From assembly GCA_003254905.1 (NCBI GenBank), contig QANU01018855.1, positions 220,612 to 284,611 of the forward strand: a stretch of DNA of 64,000 bases, in the 5' to 3' direction. Shown here piece by piece: positions 1 to 9,929 of this stretch. Under the pieces are notes generated by a model that did not search any database, was not told where the DNA came from, and saw nothing but the letters and a program-made list of their open reading frames with translations. The translations under genes were made by a program, and so were the position numbers. How positions within the stretch are numbered: position 1 is the first letter of the stretch; each line of letters begins with the position of its first letter. This stretch comes from Nissolia schottii (lineage: Eukaryota; Streptophyta; Magnoliopsida; Fabales; Fabaceae).

Positions 1-965
1 AATATCTATTTCATGACACAAATTTTGTCCTCAAGGTCCGCACAGAAAATTGTTACATGGCTTTGACCATCTTTCTTGATCCTTAAATTACGTACTATCC
101 TTTTATGCACGGAAATAGGATCCATGAAACTGTTCCCCACCAATTGGTGAAGAACTTCAAGTTTGTACTTCATGAGTAACGTCAATACAGTATGAAGACA
201 ACTTGGAAGTTAAAATTGCGATCCATAAGTACAAGCTTCTATTCCTGTTGAGGAAAACTGCCTAACTTATTGAAAAACTAACATTCACTGTCAACCGCTT
301 GAATTTTTTACTCATCAAGGACCTACTCACAAATGAGAGATAGATGAAAACATACTTTTTGGTTAGTGAATCCCTTAATATAAATCTTTTACTTCATTAT
401 TTCAATTTTACTGTTCTCAAATTAAACTTCTGCTACATATGACAAATCATTGATTGTTTATGAATGCATAGATGTATTTGGTGTTGTTGTTGTCAAGGAG
501 GATCATAAACCAATGCAAACCATGACTGGTGACCCAAGTCAGCGAATGGTCATCCATATCGAGAATATAGAGTAAGAACAATCAACACATCTTTAAGTTC
601 AATCTGCATCCATTTTCATGGTTTAAATTGTGTTTTTAAATGTAATTGTCTTATTATTTCACCTATAAGAAGAATCGAATTAACTACACATATTCAAAGA
701 TTTGGTCGACATTGTTAGCTCTAAGCTAAAAATAGGTCTTGCAGAGCCAACAATTTGTGTTTTGCAATTTTTCAAAGCCAAGAAATTTGGAGGTATTCTC
801 TTTACATTATATTACTTGGTAGATATTTTCAACCACTCTAATAAGTCAACTAATACAAAATATTTGCATGTTTTGTAGGAAGGATTGGTATCTAGAGCAG
901 TTTCTATACATCTAACGAGCATATTAATCCTGATATCCCTCAGGTTTTTGATTTAAAAATGAGGT
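1..965 (+). pseudogene. RPA1-like (OB-fold) pseudogene, copy 1, truncated by window edge
   Basis: Short coding-like stretches in changing frames follow the order of plant replication protein A 70 kDa-like proteins, the family often carried by Helitrons. Near 110-170 the plus strand reads HGNRIHETVPHQLVKNFK, and near 210-250 it reads IHKYKLLF, resembling the first OB-fold. Near 480-570 a VVVVKEDHKP...VIHIENIE stretch resembles the start of the second fold. Near 680-785 comes LFKDLVDIVSSKLKIGLAEP followed by an FFKAKKFGG-like end, and near 905-955 INPDIPQVFDLK. Stops and frame changes separate the pieces and no intact start exists, so this is a decayed gene. Family assignment rests on remembered motif order, not a search. 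Confidence 0.5.
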
Positions 966-1335
966 AACTACTATTAATATTAAATGAGCAGTTTAATTTC
1001 CACCACTTTTATCCCCCCAAACACGTGTTATGAAAGTCATCGTAGTATTCTTTCTTTTAGGATAGTGAAAGTCTTGTATTGTAATTTCCAGCTAATGTTC
1101 TTAATTTTAATATATAACCTTCGGTTACTAATCTCATCCCCTCAATTTGTCTAATTTTGTTTTTCAAAATTTGCTATTTATTATATATGAACAAAATTTC
1201 ATAATATTTATGTGATATATATACAACATGCACTGACATTAATAATTCTTTGAACAAGCATTGCATTTTTTTTGTCATCAGTATGAAGATATTTTGAATT
1301 TTTGACTAAGATATATCAAAAGAAAATGAAAGTAT
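966..1335. other. AT-rich spacer
   Basis: AT-rich DNA between the first RPA-like relic and the direct repeat. I see no coding sequence, RNA gene or clear element. Confidence 0.5.
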
Positions 1336-2492
1336 CAAATTAGTCCCTCAAATTTTTTTATTGTCTATATTAGTCGATTTTCTGTCTTTCACATTAGTCT
1401 TTAAAAACATTAGATAGAAAGACTAAGTTGGGTATTGATAAATATTTCAAGGACTAAGTTGACACTTTAATGTTTGTATACTAAAACATTTTTTAGGAAC
1501 CAAACTTGAAAAATGAAAATAAATCTTATTGAAAATACATTATTTATTAGAATTATGGAAACATTATAAATTGATTATATTAGTCGTAAAGGCTAAAGTT
1601 ATACCCTTTTTGTTATCAATGATTAAATAAAAAAGAGTATTTAATAATTTCCTTCTTTATAGATGAGAATTAAAATCCCTTCTAGTATGTAGTTAAAATC
1701 CTACCGAATCCTGTCACACGTAAATAAAAAAATATACCCCATACATACACCCTATATTTATATACATAAAGTTTGTGTTTTAATGTCTATAATGTTTGTG
1801 CACTTAATTAAGTATAATTGATAATATCATAAGTTTGTAATGTTTGTGCACTCATGAGAATAAAATTTCTTCATTATTAATAGTGCATGTATGGACGTAT
1901 AAAATTGGACGTACATGTAGCATTTTTGAATCCCACCCTATATTAACTAGGTGGGAAATGATATCAGTAATACAATTAAGTTCCTCCCTTTAGTTTTTTT
2001 TTTTTATATTTGTTTTATCCCTTTTCTAGAACTTTTAAAATTCAGTTGACCTTTATATTAACTTTTTTTCCTCCACAATTATTATTAGTGTTGTGAGATG
2101 GAAATTTTAAATAAACTTTCAATCTAAACTTCTTCATAGGCACTCATACAGATAAGTAAGCCTCTGATACTTTATTTGTTATTATGTGGCTCCCGTATGT
2201 GCGTGTGATTTTCTTTGTGTAAGCGACAATGTGATTCTTAATAACTAAATAAAAAATCAACAAAGATGAATGTGTGTCAATTAGTTATGATTAATAGAAA
2301 TTTATTGAAATTAACCGTGTATATGCACAGATTATCTACCAGTAAATATACACGCGCGCATGAAATCCATGTAATAATTATTTTAAGTATGTGTGCAAGA
2401 ATTTCTCCCTAGAAGAGAACCATACTCCCTGCATAGTGGGTTGAATAAATAAATAAATAATGTTTACTAAATATAAAAAGATGTGATTACAC
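1336..2492 (+). repeat. Direct repeat, copy 1 (partner at 7941-8874)
   Basis: Nearly colinear with 7941-8874, from 'caaattagtccctcaaattt' to 'gatgtgattacac'. The main differences are small indels and one 223-bp insertion (1706-1928) present only here. No coding sequence was seen inside. Downstream, a further piece at 2543-2565 matches the NLR upstream region at 9568-9590, so the repeat is part of a larger duplicated NLR unit. Confidence 0.9.
1706..1928. mobile_element. Mutator-type MITE, 223 bp, with 9-bp target duplication
   Basis: Copy 2 of the direct repeat gives the empty site (near 8306-8316), where 'aatcctacc' occurs once. Here that 9-mer is at 1697-1705 and recurs with one change (aatcccacc) at 1929-1937, flanking the insertion. 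The ends form weak inverted repeats around TACATGTACG. A 9-bp duplication is typical of Mutator-like elements. A relative of similar length lies at 21675-21905, and longer elements with the same end motif lie at 5975-7385 and from 62938. Confidence 0.7.
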
Positions 2493-2570
2493 GTTTTCAT
2501 TAGTCACCATATTGTACTTGATTGACTCACCCACCATCTCTTAACAGCATCCTACTTGATTGACACTACT

Positions 2571-2757
2571 TGATGGAAATAATGTCTGAAGAAGAAAAGA
2601 GTGAGTTTGGCTTTGATGTTAAGGGCATAGAGTGGAAAGATTATGTCACGAATGTTCATGTACCTGGTCTCTACTTCACCTTCTGCAATGTCTCCTTCCT
2701 TCTTATATACAAGGAAACCTGTGCTGCCATTGAAATTCAGAAGAGAGCAGCAGGATT
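2571..2757 (+). pseudogene. Fatty acyl-CoA reductase C-terminal fragment, copy 1
   Basis: Reads MEIMSEEEKSEFGFDVKGIE followed by WKDYVTNVHVPGL. This matches the remembered C-terminal signature of plant alcohol-forming fatty acyl-CoA reductases (FAR/MS2 group), which reduce long-chain acyl-CoA or acyl-ACP to fatty alcohols. The catalytic Rossmann domain is absent. After VPGL the sequence continues with unrelated residues and then stops. The segment is nearly identical to 15513-15700, where more of the FAR gene remains. The left edge abuts a piece of NLR upstream sequence (2543-2565), which looks like a deletion junction. Confidence 0.55.
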
Positions 2758-2879
2758 TTTTTAGCTTAGTTATAGTGTCAAACCAAAATTTCAGCATTAG
2801 GTGATTCAAAAGCAGTCACTGTAGAAGAAGATGACCAAAAGGATAAAAAGTCAACCTCTAGACAACATGTCATTGAAGG

Positions 2880-4550
2880 TATGTCATCTTGTTAAATTCT
2901 CTCTCTGACTGTTGTTCCAAATCTTGGTACTTATGGAGCAACAAAATATGACTATAAGTTGGTATTTCAATTTAGAATAACTGTTTCAGCTATTGATGTG
3001 CCTTCCATCCCTCTGTATGGCGTTGTTCTCACGTCTTTGGGGGATATTCTGCATAATATAACAGAATGTGACTATCTTATTGGCATAGTTTTTAAATATA
3101 GATATAATATCCGCACTCCAAATTTCCTTTTACCGCTGAAATCAACTTCTCATTTTTAAACAATATCACATTACGTTTTAATGCAATTGAACTTTATTTT
3201 TCTCTTCTAATTTTTAAGATGTTGGGGGAATTCTTATTGCTGTGGCTGAACCTAAGAAATATGAGCGGGAAGAGGAGGCTTCTTTCTAGGATGGTTTTTT
3301 GTGAGCTTTTGTCTGAGAGGTTTACCATTTATTCCTCACACGTTATCTTTTCCTTAATATCCAATGAATGTTATTTTTACCAATTTTTATATCTTTTTAC
3401 TCAAAAATTACTATTATTATTGTTATCCACAGTTCGAAGCTGGAATGTGCTCTCTTTGATGAATATGCAGACTAGCTAATATCGTTTGTTGGTTCTTGAT
3501 TTGCCTGTTGTGGCCATACAATATGCCAAAGTTAAGACTTTCAGAGGTCAAACTAACAAATCGTTGTTACTTTGTCCCGTTAAATGTGCAATTCATACAC
3601 TGACATCATTCATGTGTCATTTAAAAAAAAAATATTGGTATACAAATTATGATTTTTGCCTCCAAGCTTCTCTTCAACCCTGATGTTGCTATTTTTGTTA
3701 TGTTTGAGCGTGAATGTGCACAACTTTTTCAAAAAAATTGTGTTGAGTTTTTTTCAGAGCACATGAAAACCCCCGAGGTTTATTTTTCTTCCTTTGGTAT
3801 TTTGTTACGTATAATTCAATGATGAGTTTGTTGTTTTGTGACTTATATTAACATTTTTTTCTTATTTCAGGATATTAAGAACAGCCATTACCCCATGATT
3901 TTTAATTACTTAGTTGGACAAATAAATTCTATTCAAGATTGAGACAGAGTGTGTCTCCCTCAAAATATTATGGAACCTTTAGGGTTAAGAGGGTATGCAA
4001 TGATTCTACTATGGTGTCCATGTTTTCTTTGGCCGGTTCAGAGAATACCCCACTAAAATCAACTTTTACTCCGTCATTGTGTCCCAATGTGACTTTGGGA
4101 TCAATTTCTGTAGTAATAGATGTTGACAAGGTAGAATTAACCAACACAACTGTGAAATCGGGAACCACTGCAGATGTCATTGATGTTGATAGTCTTCCCC
4201 TTAATACCCGAAATGGCAAATTTGGAGGCAAATATGTCATGACTAATGACAAGATTGAAATTGAGGATGGAATTGTTGATCTCTCTTCTAATTGTGATAA
4301 CATTCATGATGAAAAACTTGAGGCGGAAGTATATTATGCTTTTATCTCCTTACTACACATGCATTTCATGTATCATTATGATTTTGTCTATAATAGAGTT
4401 AATTCCATTTATTTATATGTTTAGGAGTTTGTTACACAAGTTCTAGACACTGCCATGGATGAGGAGATCCAAGTTGGTGCAAAATATGTTGCCTATGGGT
4501 CCACATCGATGAAGAGAAATTTGGAAAAAGAATTTGATGATGCTGGTTGA
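2880..4550 (+). pseudogene. RPA1-like (OB-fold) pseudogene, copy 2
   Basis: Exon-like blocks in order match RPA 70 kDa-like proteins. Near 2950-3100: YKLVFQFRITVSAIDVPSIP then PLYGVVLTSLGDILHNITEC. Near 3218-3290: DVGGILIAVAEPKKYEREEE. Near 3435-3560: LECALFDEYAD then LPVVAIQYAKVKTFRGQ. Near 3665-3730: LLFNPDVAIFVMFE. Then an acidic linker at about 3960-4335 and a last exon at 4424-4549, joined in phase from the GT at 4331. In-frame stops fall after EEEASF and within the DEYAD block, and no ATG begins the chain. Members of this family bind single-stranded DNA, and many plant copies derive from Helitrons. No Helitron helicase is visible here. Confidence 0.6.
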
Positions 4551-5974
4551 GATTGATTGATGATTAGTCTTTATATTTTGTTTGTCACTGAGCATTAATG
4601 TGGTTGCTGGCCCTTTTTAAAGTGTATGTGTATAGTTGACATGTCAACTATACTATTCATGTATGGTTTATATATATATAATGATCGTATGAGTGAGGTA
4701 GTATGATACTCACCATGGTCTTTTGTTACAATACGTTGGTGAAACCATTTGTGCAAGAGGTGGTATGACCATGTATTTTATTTACTATTTTTTCCTTTTA
4801 ATTGCTATGTTGTCAACTGGGCAGTATTGTTAAATGTAATGGCAAACATTAAGATGAATGAAAGTTTTTAAGTTAGCACTTACGCACTTATCTCTCATTT
4901 CATATGTTTATCAAGCCTTCAACCACATAGATTATGTTCATCAATAAATTTAAAAAAGATGAATAAGATGTCTTTTTTTACGAAAAATTAATGAGATCAT
5001 AATAGATTATGTTCATCAATAAATTATATTTTATCAAAAGAATAACCTATTATTGCAAAAATAAAATAAAAGTTAGATACACTCTAATAGTGTGTATACA
5101 CTTTTAGCCAACTATGAGTAAGTTAGTTATGCTGTTGTTACTATGGCTGTTAAGTTAGTTACATTTACTTGCTTCCACTGCAAGCTAACTGTATGTATAT
5201 AAGGCAACTTACCTCACATCTATACAAAAGTTATTCATTTTTCTCCCATCTCTCTCATTTCTTTCTCTGCAAAGCTTATCAAAGCTGTTATGGTACTAAA
5301 TAGTTCACAATTCCATATACACCACAACAAACGAATTATATTTTCATTTTCATCTAAATTTCGTCCATTTTTTGAAAAAATATGCATCATCATAATTTAA
5401 AATATGGAAATTTTTGGACTCAAAATTTTGTGTGTTTATTTTTATATATTTTTAATTTTTAATTTTTCAATTTATTATAAAAATATTAATATTACAACAT
5501 TTTATTAACATCATGTTATTTGTTTGTCTTTAATTAGGCTATGTATAAGTCTAAACCTGCAAGAAAGAATAATCTAAACATCGTGTGATTTTTTTTCTTG
5601 TTCTATCTCAGACTAACATGTTTGTGGTCGTAACAGTAATCACAATAAAATTCGTTAAACTATGGACTTTCTATCGTAAATCTGAATTTGAAATATTTTT
5701 TATGAAACACAAAATATACAAATAAAGCAAAAACATGTTTTGAAATCTGGAAAGGTAATCGATGCATTTGTTTGCACTTCTAAAAAAAAGTAAGTACTTT
5801 TATTTTTTGTGTTATTTGTGTGTACTTCTAAAATAGTTTTTTTAAACGTTTTTTGAGAAGTAGATAAGGATTTGCTTCTCATAGAATCAGAAGCAATAGA
5901 AGAAACGAAAACACTCCTTAAAATTAAGAAATAATGTAGTCTTTAAATTATCCTCATAATTTTTATAAAATTCT
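4551..5974. other. AT-rich intergenic DNA
   Basis: No convincing gene was found. A stretch at about 5090-5290 shows the strong strand asymmetry often seen in old LTR ends, but I cannot define borders. Confidence 0.4.
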
Positions 5975-6420
5975 CAAAGAAAAATGCTCCATGTACACCC
6001 ATAAACCATACACCCGTACATACACCATTCTTTTGTACGTTTTTATGCGCAATTAATGATAATTATACATATAACGTATAATTATACACAACGCGCGCCC
6101 CAATCTTGAACTCGTCGTCATTTTCACCCATTGTTTTCAACCTCTCATCGTCATCGTCGTCGTTGTCGTCATCGTCGTCTTCTGTATTCTCTCATCCTCC
6201 TATTATTTTGATTATCATTATCATCATCATTTCTTTGATTATCATCTCATCATCATCATTCAATTTTCTATTATGTTTATCATCATCATCATCGTTTTGA
6301 TGATTTTTTTTCTTTGATTTCCATGAAGAGTTTTGTTCTTCGATGTCTTTGTGAAATTCTAATGTACGAAAACTTTATACGCTCTAATGCTCATTCATTA
6401 CTAACATACATATGACAGAA

Positions 6421-6990
6421 AATTGAATGTGCAAACTTTAAATAGACGTATGTGCAAACATTATCTGCAGGTCACAGGTTTTATCTTTGTTGAGGCAGAG
6501 GATGTGCATTTTGGCATATTCTCAACATTTCAACAATTAATGCATAAATATTATAAATATTTTGAGACAATTTTTTACATATTGCCATGAATAAACATTA
6601 GATGGTGTGATATAAGCATTATGTGTTTGTCACAAATGCATAAAAATGAAGAATTTGATGTATTATAGAATTGTACAAACTTTAAATGAGCATATGTGCA
6701 AACATTAAATGAGCGTATGTGCAAACATTATCCACATGTCACAGGTTTTGTCTTTGTTGAGGAAGAGGATGTGCATTTTGGCACATTTTCAACCTTTTAC
6801 CAATTAATGCATAAATATTATAAATATTTTGACACAATTTTTTTACATATTGTCGTAATAAACATTAGATGACGTGATATAAGCATTATGTGTTTGTCAC
6901 AAATGCATAAAAATGCAAAATTTGATGTATTGTAGAATTGTGCAAACATTAAATGAGCGTATGTGCAAACATTATCCACAAATTACAACA
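6421..6990 (+). repeat. Tandem repeat, about 260-bp unit, two full copies and a third start
   Basis: Units start near 6421, 6667 and 6932. Each begins with the motif 'gtgcaaac...gtatgtgcaaacattat', and the first two run on through 'ttgttgaggcagaggatgtg' and 'gcattatgtgtttgtcac'. The third stops after about 50 bp. It lies inside the long TIR element. Confidence 0.8.
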
Positions 6991-7140
6991 TAAGTAATGT
7001 ATATCTTGTTCTTTTCTTTCCTCCTATCAATTATACTTTGTTTTTTTTTTTTGAACTTCTTTCTTTTTTAGTTAAAAGATGATAACAAGCAGCAACATCT
7101 TCAATCACTCATCTCTTTAACAAATCCTAAATCTTGCGCA

Positions 7141-7215
7141 TGAGATCGCAGAGAACGACGAGATCGAAGAGAACGATGAGGTCGAAGAGAACGATGAGGT
7201 CGAAGAGAACGAAGA
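7141..7215 (+). repeat. 18-bp tandem repeat coding EEN(D/E)EV if translated
   Basis: About four copies of 'gaggtcgaagagaacgat' in a row. On the plus strand they would encode an acidic E/N/D/V repeat. Similar GA-rich sequence closes the window near 63950-64000, in the sister element. Confidence 0.8.
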
Positions 7216-7742
7216 GGGTGAAGAGAGCGGAGAGCAATGAACAATGAAAATTTTCGAGAAAGAGAATGAAGATAAGGAACGTGGGTTCACGCGCGTATTG
7301 GTGAGAGTGAGAGGGGCCAGTATATTCTAATACGGGTGTATGTATGGTGCATAAAATATGGATGTACATGTAGCATAACTGATTGTCAAAAACTAAACTC
7401 ACTCTCCTATGATGTGTGTGCATGCATGTGAACGACTGTTTAGTTTACCACTGACGTAAGTTTTATCAATTTCAATATCTTTTTTCAAATTTTGTCCTTT
7501 ATTAATCTACAAATAGTTTGTGATAAATAAAAAAACAAAAAAAATGATGTGCCTATATTTTTTTTTATTACATACGAGCTTTGCATTTTTTAATAAAATT
7601 TAAAATCGATATATGTTAATGATATTCTTCATAGCGGCAAAAATAGTCATTTCATTTTAAAATATAAAAAATGTGACTCAATCTTCAATTTACTATATAT
7701 TTTCAATTAAATATTGACATACTTCATTTAAGTTGATTTTTT

Positions 7743-7748
<6 letters not shown>

Positions 7749-7780
<32 letters not shown>
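7749..7780. repeat. (TA)n microsatellite
   Basis: Pure TA dinucleotide run of about 16 units in AT-rich DNA. Confidence 0.95.
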
Positions 7781-7784
<4 letters not shown>

Positions 7785-7940
7785 AATTAATTATAATTAA
7801 AAAAAGAGTAATATAAATAATTTATTATTTTTTTTCATTGTAATTTTTTTATCCATGGAAGCACATTTTTTATAAGTGATTTTTGTGTCCTTTATTGTAA
7901 TTATTTTATACACAAAAAGTACTTTCATATTTGTTACACT

Positions 7941-8874
7941 CAAATTAGTCCCTCAAATTTTTTTTTTATTTACGTTAGTCTTTCTATTTCTCACATTAGT
8001 CTTTGAAAAAATTAGATAGAAGGACTAATCTGGGCATTGAAAACCATTTCAAGGACTAAGTTGACACTTTAATATTTTTTAGAGACTCATTTGTATACTA
8101 AGACATTTTTTAGGAACCAACTTGAAAATTGAAAATAAATCTTACTGAAAATACATTATTTATTTGAATTATGGAAGCATTTTAAATTGATTATATTAAT
8201 CATAAAGGCTAAAGTCATAGCATTTTTGTTATCAATGATAAAAAAGAGTAATTTAATAATTTCCTTCTATATAGATAAGAATTAAAATCCCTTCTATTAA
8301 GCAGTTAAAATCCTACCCTATATTAACTAGGTGGGAAATGATATCAGTAATATAATTAAGTTCCTCCCTTTAATTTTTTTTTTATATTTGTTTTATCCCT
8401 TTTCTAGAACTTTTAAAATTCAGTTGACCTTTATATTAACTTTTTTTCCTCCACAATTATTATTAGTGTTGTGAGATGGAAATTTTAAATAAACTTTCAA
8501 TGTGAACTTCTTCGTAGGCACTCATACAGATAAGTAAGCCTCTGATACTTTATTTGTTATTATGTGGCTCCCGTATGTGCTTGTGATTTTCTTTGTGTAA
8601 GCGACAATGTTATTCTTAATAACTAAATAAAAAATCAACAAATATGAATGTGTGTCAATTAGTAATGATTAATAGAAATTTATTGAAATTAACCGTGCAT
8701 ATGCACGGATTAACTACTAGTATATATACGCGTGCATGAAATCCATGTTATAATTATTCTGAAATATTGTGTGCAAGAATTTCTCCCTAGAAGAGAACCA
8801 TGCTCCCTACATAGTGGGTTGAATAAATAAATAAATAAATAATGTTTACTAAATATAAGAAGATGTGATTACAC
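7941..8874 (+). repeat. Direct repeat, copy 2 (partner at 1336-2492)
   Basis: Colinear with 1336-2492 but without the 223-bp insertion, so it preserves the empty site. It lies about 1 kb upstream of the intact NLR gene. Confidence 0.9.
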
Positions 8875-9567
8875 CTTATCATCATTCTCACACTATGATA
8901 AAATTCATTTCTTATGAAGAGAACCCATGATATAATAGGAGAGGGCTCACAAGCTGTAAACACATTTAAATAAGTTCATCAAGCAAAATTGTAAATAGTC
9001 ATTAGTTGCACATTGCAAAATTATTATGTTATAAAAACTCATAGAAGTTAGTTGTCACTTGACAGTTGAGGGACAACTCATGATGATACAAAATTTCTAT
9101 TTTTTTTATATCTTATTAAATCTGAGACATGAGAGAACACAAAATTTTGGCTTAACGAATGGAATTGAGTTTAATTGTAGATGAATTTTTTCTATTTTTA
9201 TCCTTGTGTGTCTATCCCTCTTATTATACGCTACCATGGGATTGGAGACAATCCCATTTTCTATTTTTAATCCTAAAGCGTAAATCTCAATTTTTTTCCG
9301 CTTAGTAGAAACAAAGCAATGAATGAATATCATAAAATGCCTAGGGCCAAGAGAATTTTGGCACTGAGCAGGGATAGGGTAGAAAGAACAAAAACTACAA
9401 AGCTGCAACTGTTAATAAGTGAAGAAAAATACGGTTATTTTGGCATAAGAGCATTACCATTTGACTAAAAGTAACATATTAAAAACAACTGATATTGAAA
9501 ACATAAGAAAAGTTTTTTTTTTTTTTTTTTAAAGGGTGTGAAAGCAATGGTATGTTCAAAATAAAAA
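8875..9567. other. Intergenic DNA upstream of the NLR
   Basis: No gene was seen. A run of T residues lies near 9512-9530. This 700-bp piece has no counterpart after direct-repeat copy 1. Confidence 0.5.
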
Positions 9568-9929
9568 GTTAACAGCATCCTACTTGATGGACACGACATT
9601 TTGTACCCTAGCAGTATAATTTCTTTGAAGGTTCATTGGAATTGCTTTAGAAAGTGAAATGTGTGGGAAACAAAGCAAACACTTTATGAGAAAGCAGTGA
9701 AACGTGTCCTCCCGTCTTTGGAGGAAGAAAAGCAACAAGCATCCTATGTCTGTGTGAAAGACCCAATAGTGCTTCAAGTCAACAGCTGTTTTCTACCACA
9801 CACCATATACTCATCACAAACTGATCCCTTCTTTCTCCTTACCCTCGAGAGACCTGAGTTTAGTGCAAACTAGCTGCATCCACTTTCCTTACCTGACCTT
9901 TTCTTTCTTATAATCTGATCTTGAGAGTC
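9568..9929 (+). promoter_or_regulatory. NLR upstream region shared by both NLR loci
   Basis: Several blocks recur upstream of the CC-NBS fragment at about 16390-16707: an 'agcatcctac' start, 'cattttgtac', 'ttcattg', and 'gagtttagtgcaaact' with 'cccttac/ccttacc' and 'cttctttctt' just before the ATG. A shorter piece recurs at 2543-2565. Shared proximal sequence suggests the leader and promoter were duplicated with the genes. I cannot place a TATA box with confidence. Confidence 0.55.

Larger units (their letters stand above)
5975..7385. mobile_element. Long TIR element (non-autonomous, about 1.4 kb)
   Basis: The left end (5983-6030: GCTCCATGTACACCCATA, then CCATACACCCGTACATACACC) is an imperfect inverted repeat of the right end (7325-7376: GGTGTATGTATGGTGCATAAA, then GGATGTACATGTAGC). 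Inside are a TCATCG-rich tract (about 6110-6300), three head-to-tail copies of a roughly 260-bp unit, and an 18-bp acidic-coding repeat. No transposase was seen. The end motif is shared with the MITEs at 1706 and 21675 and with the element starting at 62938. I could not identify a target duplication. Confidence 0.55.

Noticed and set aside
3968-4303. 111-codon minus-strand frame
   Set aside because: Antisense to the RPA-like linker, which is better supported on the plus strand.
6106-6300. Serine-rich open frame
   Set aside because: It comes from the TCATCG low-complexity tract of a TIR element, with a matching tract at 63060-63215.
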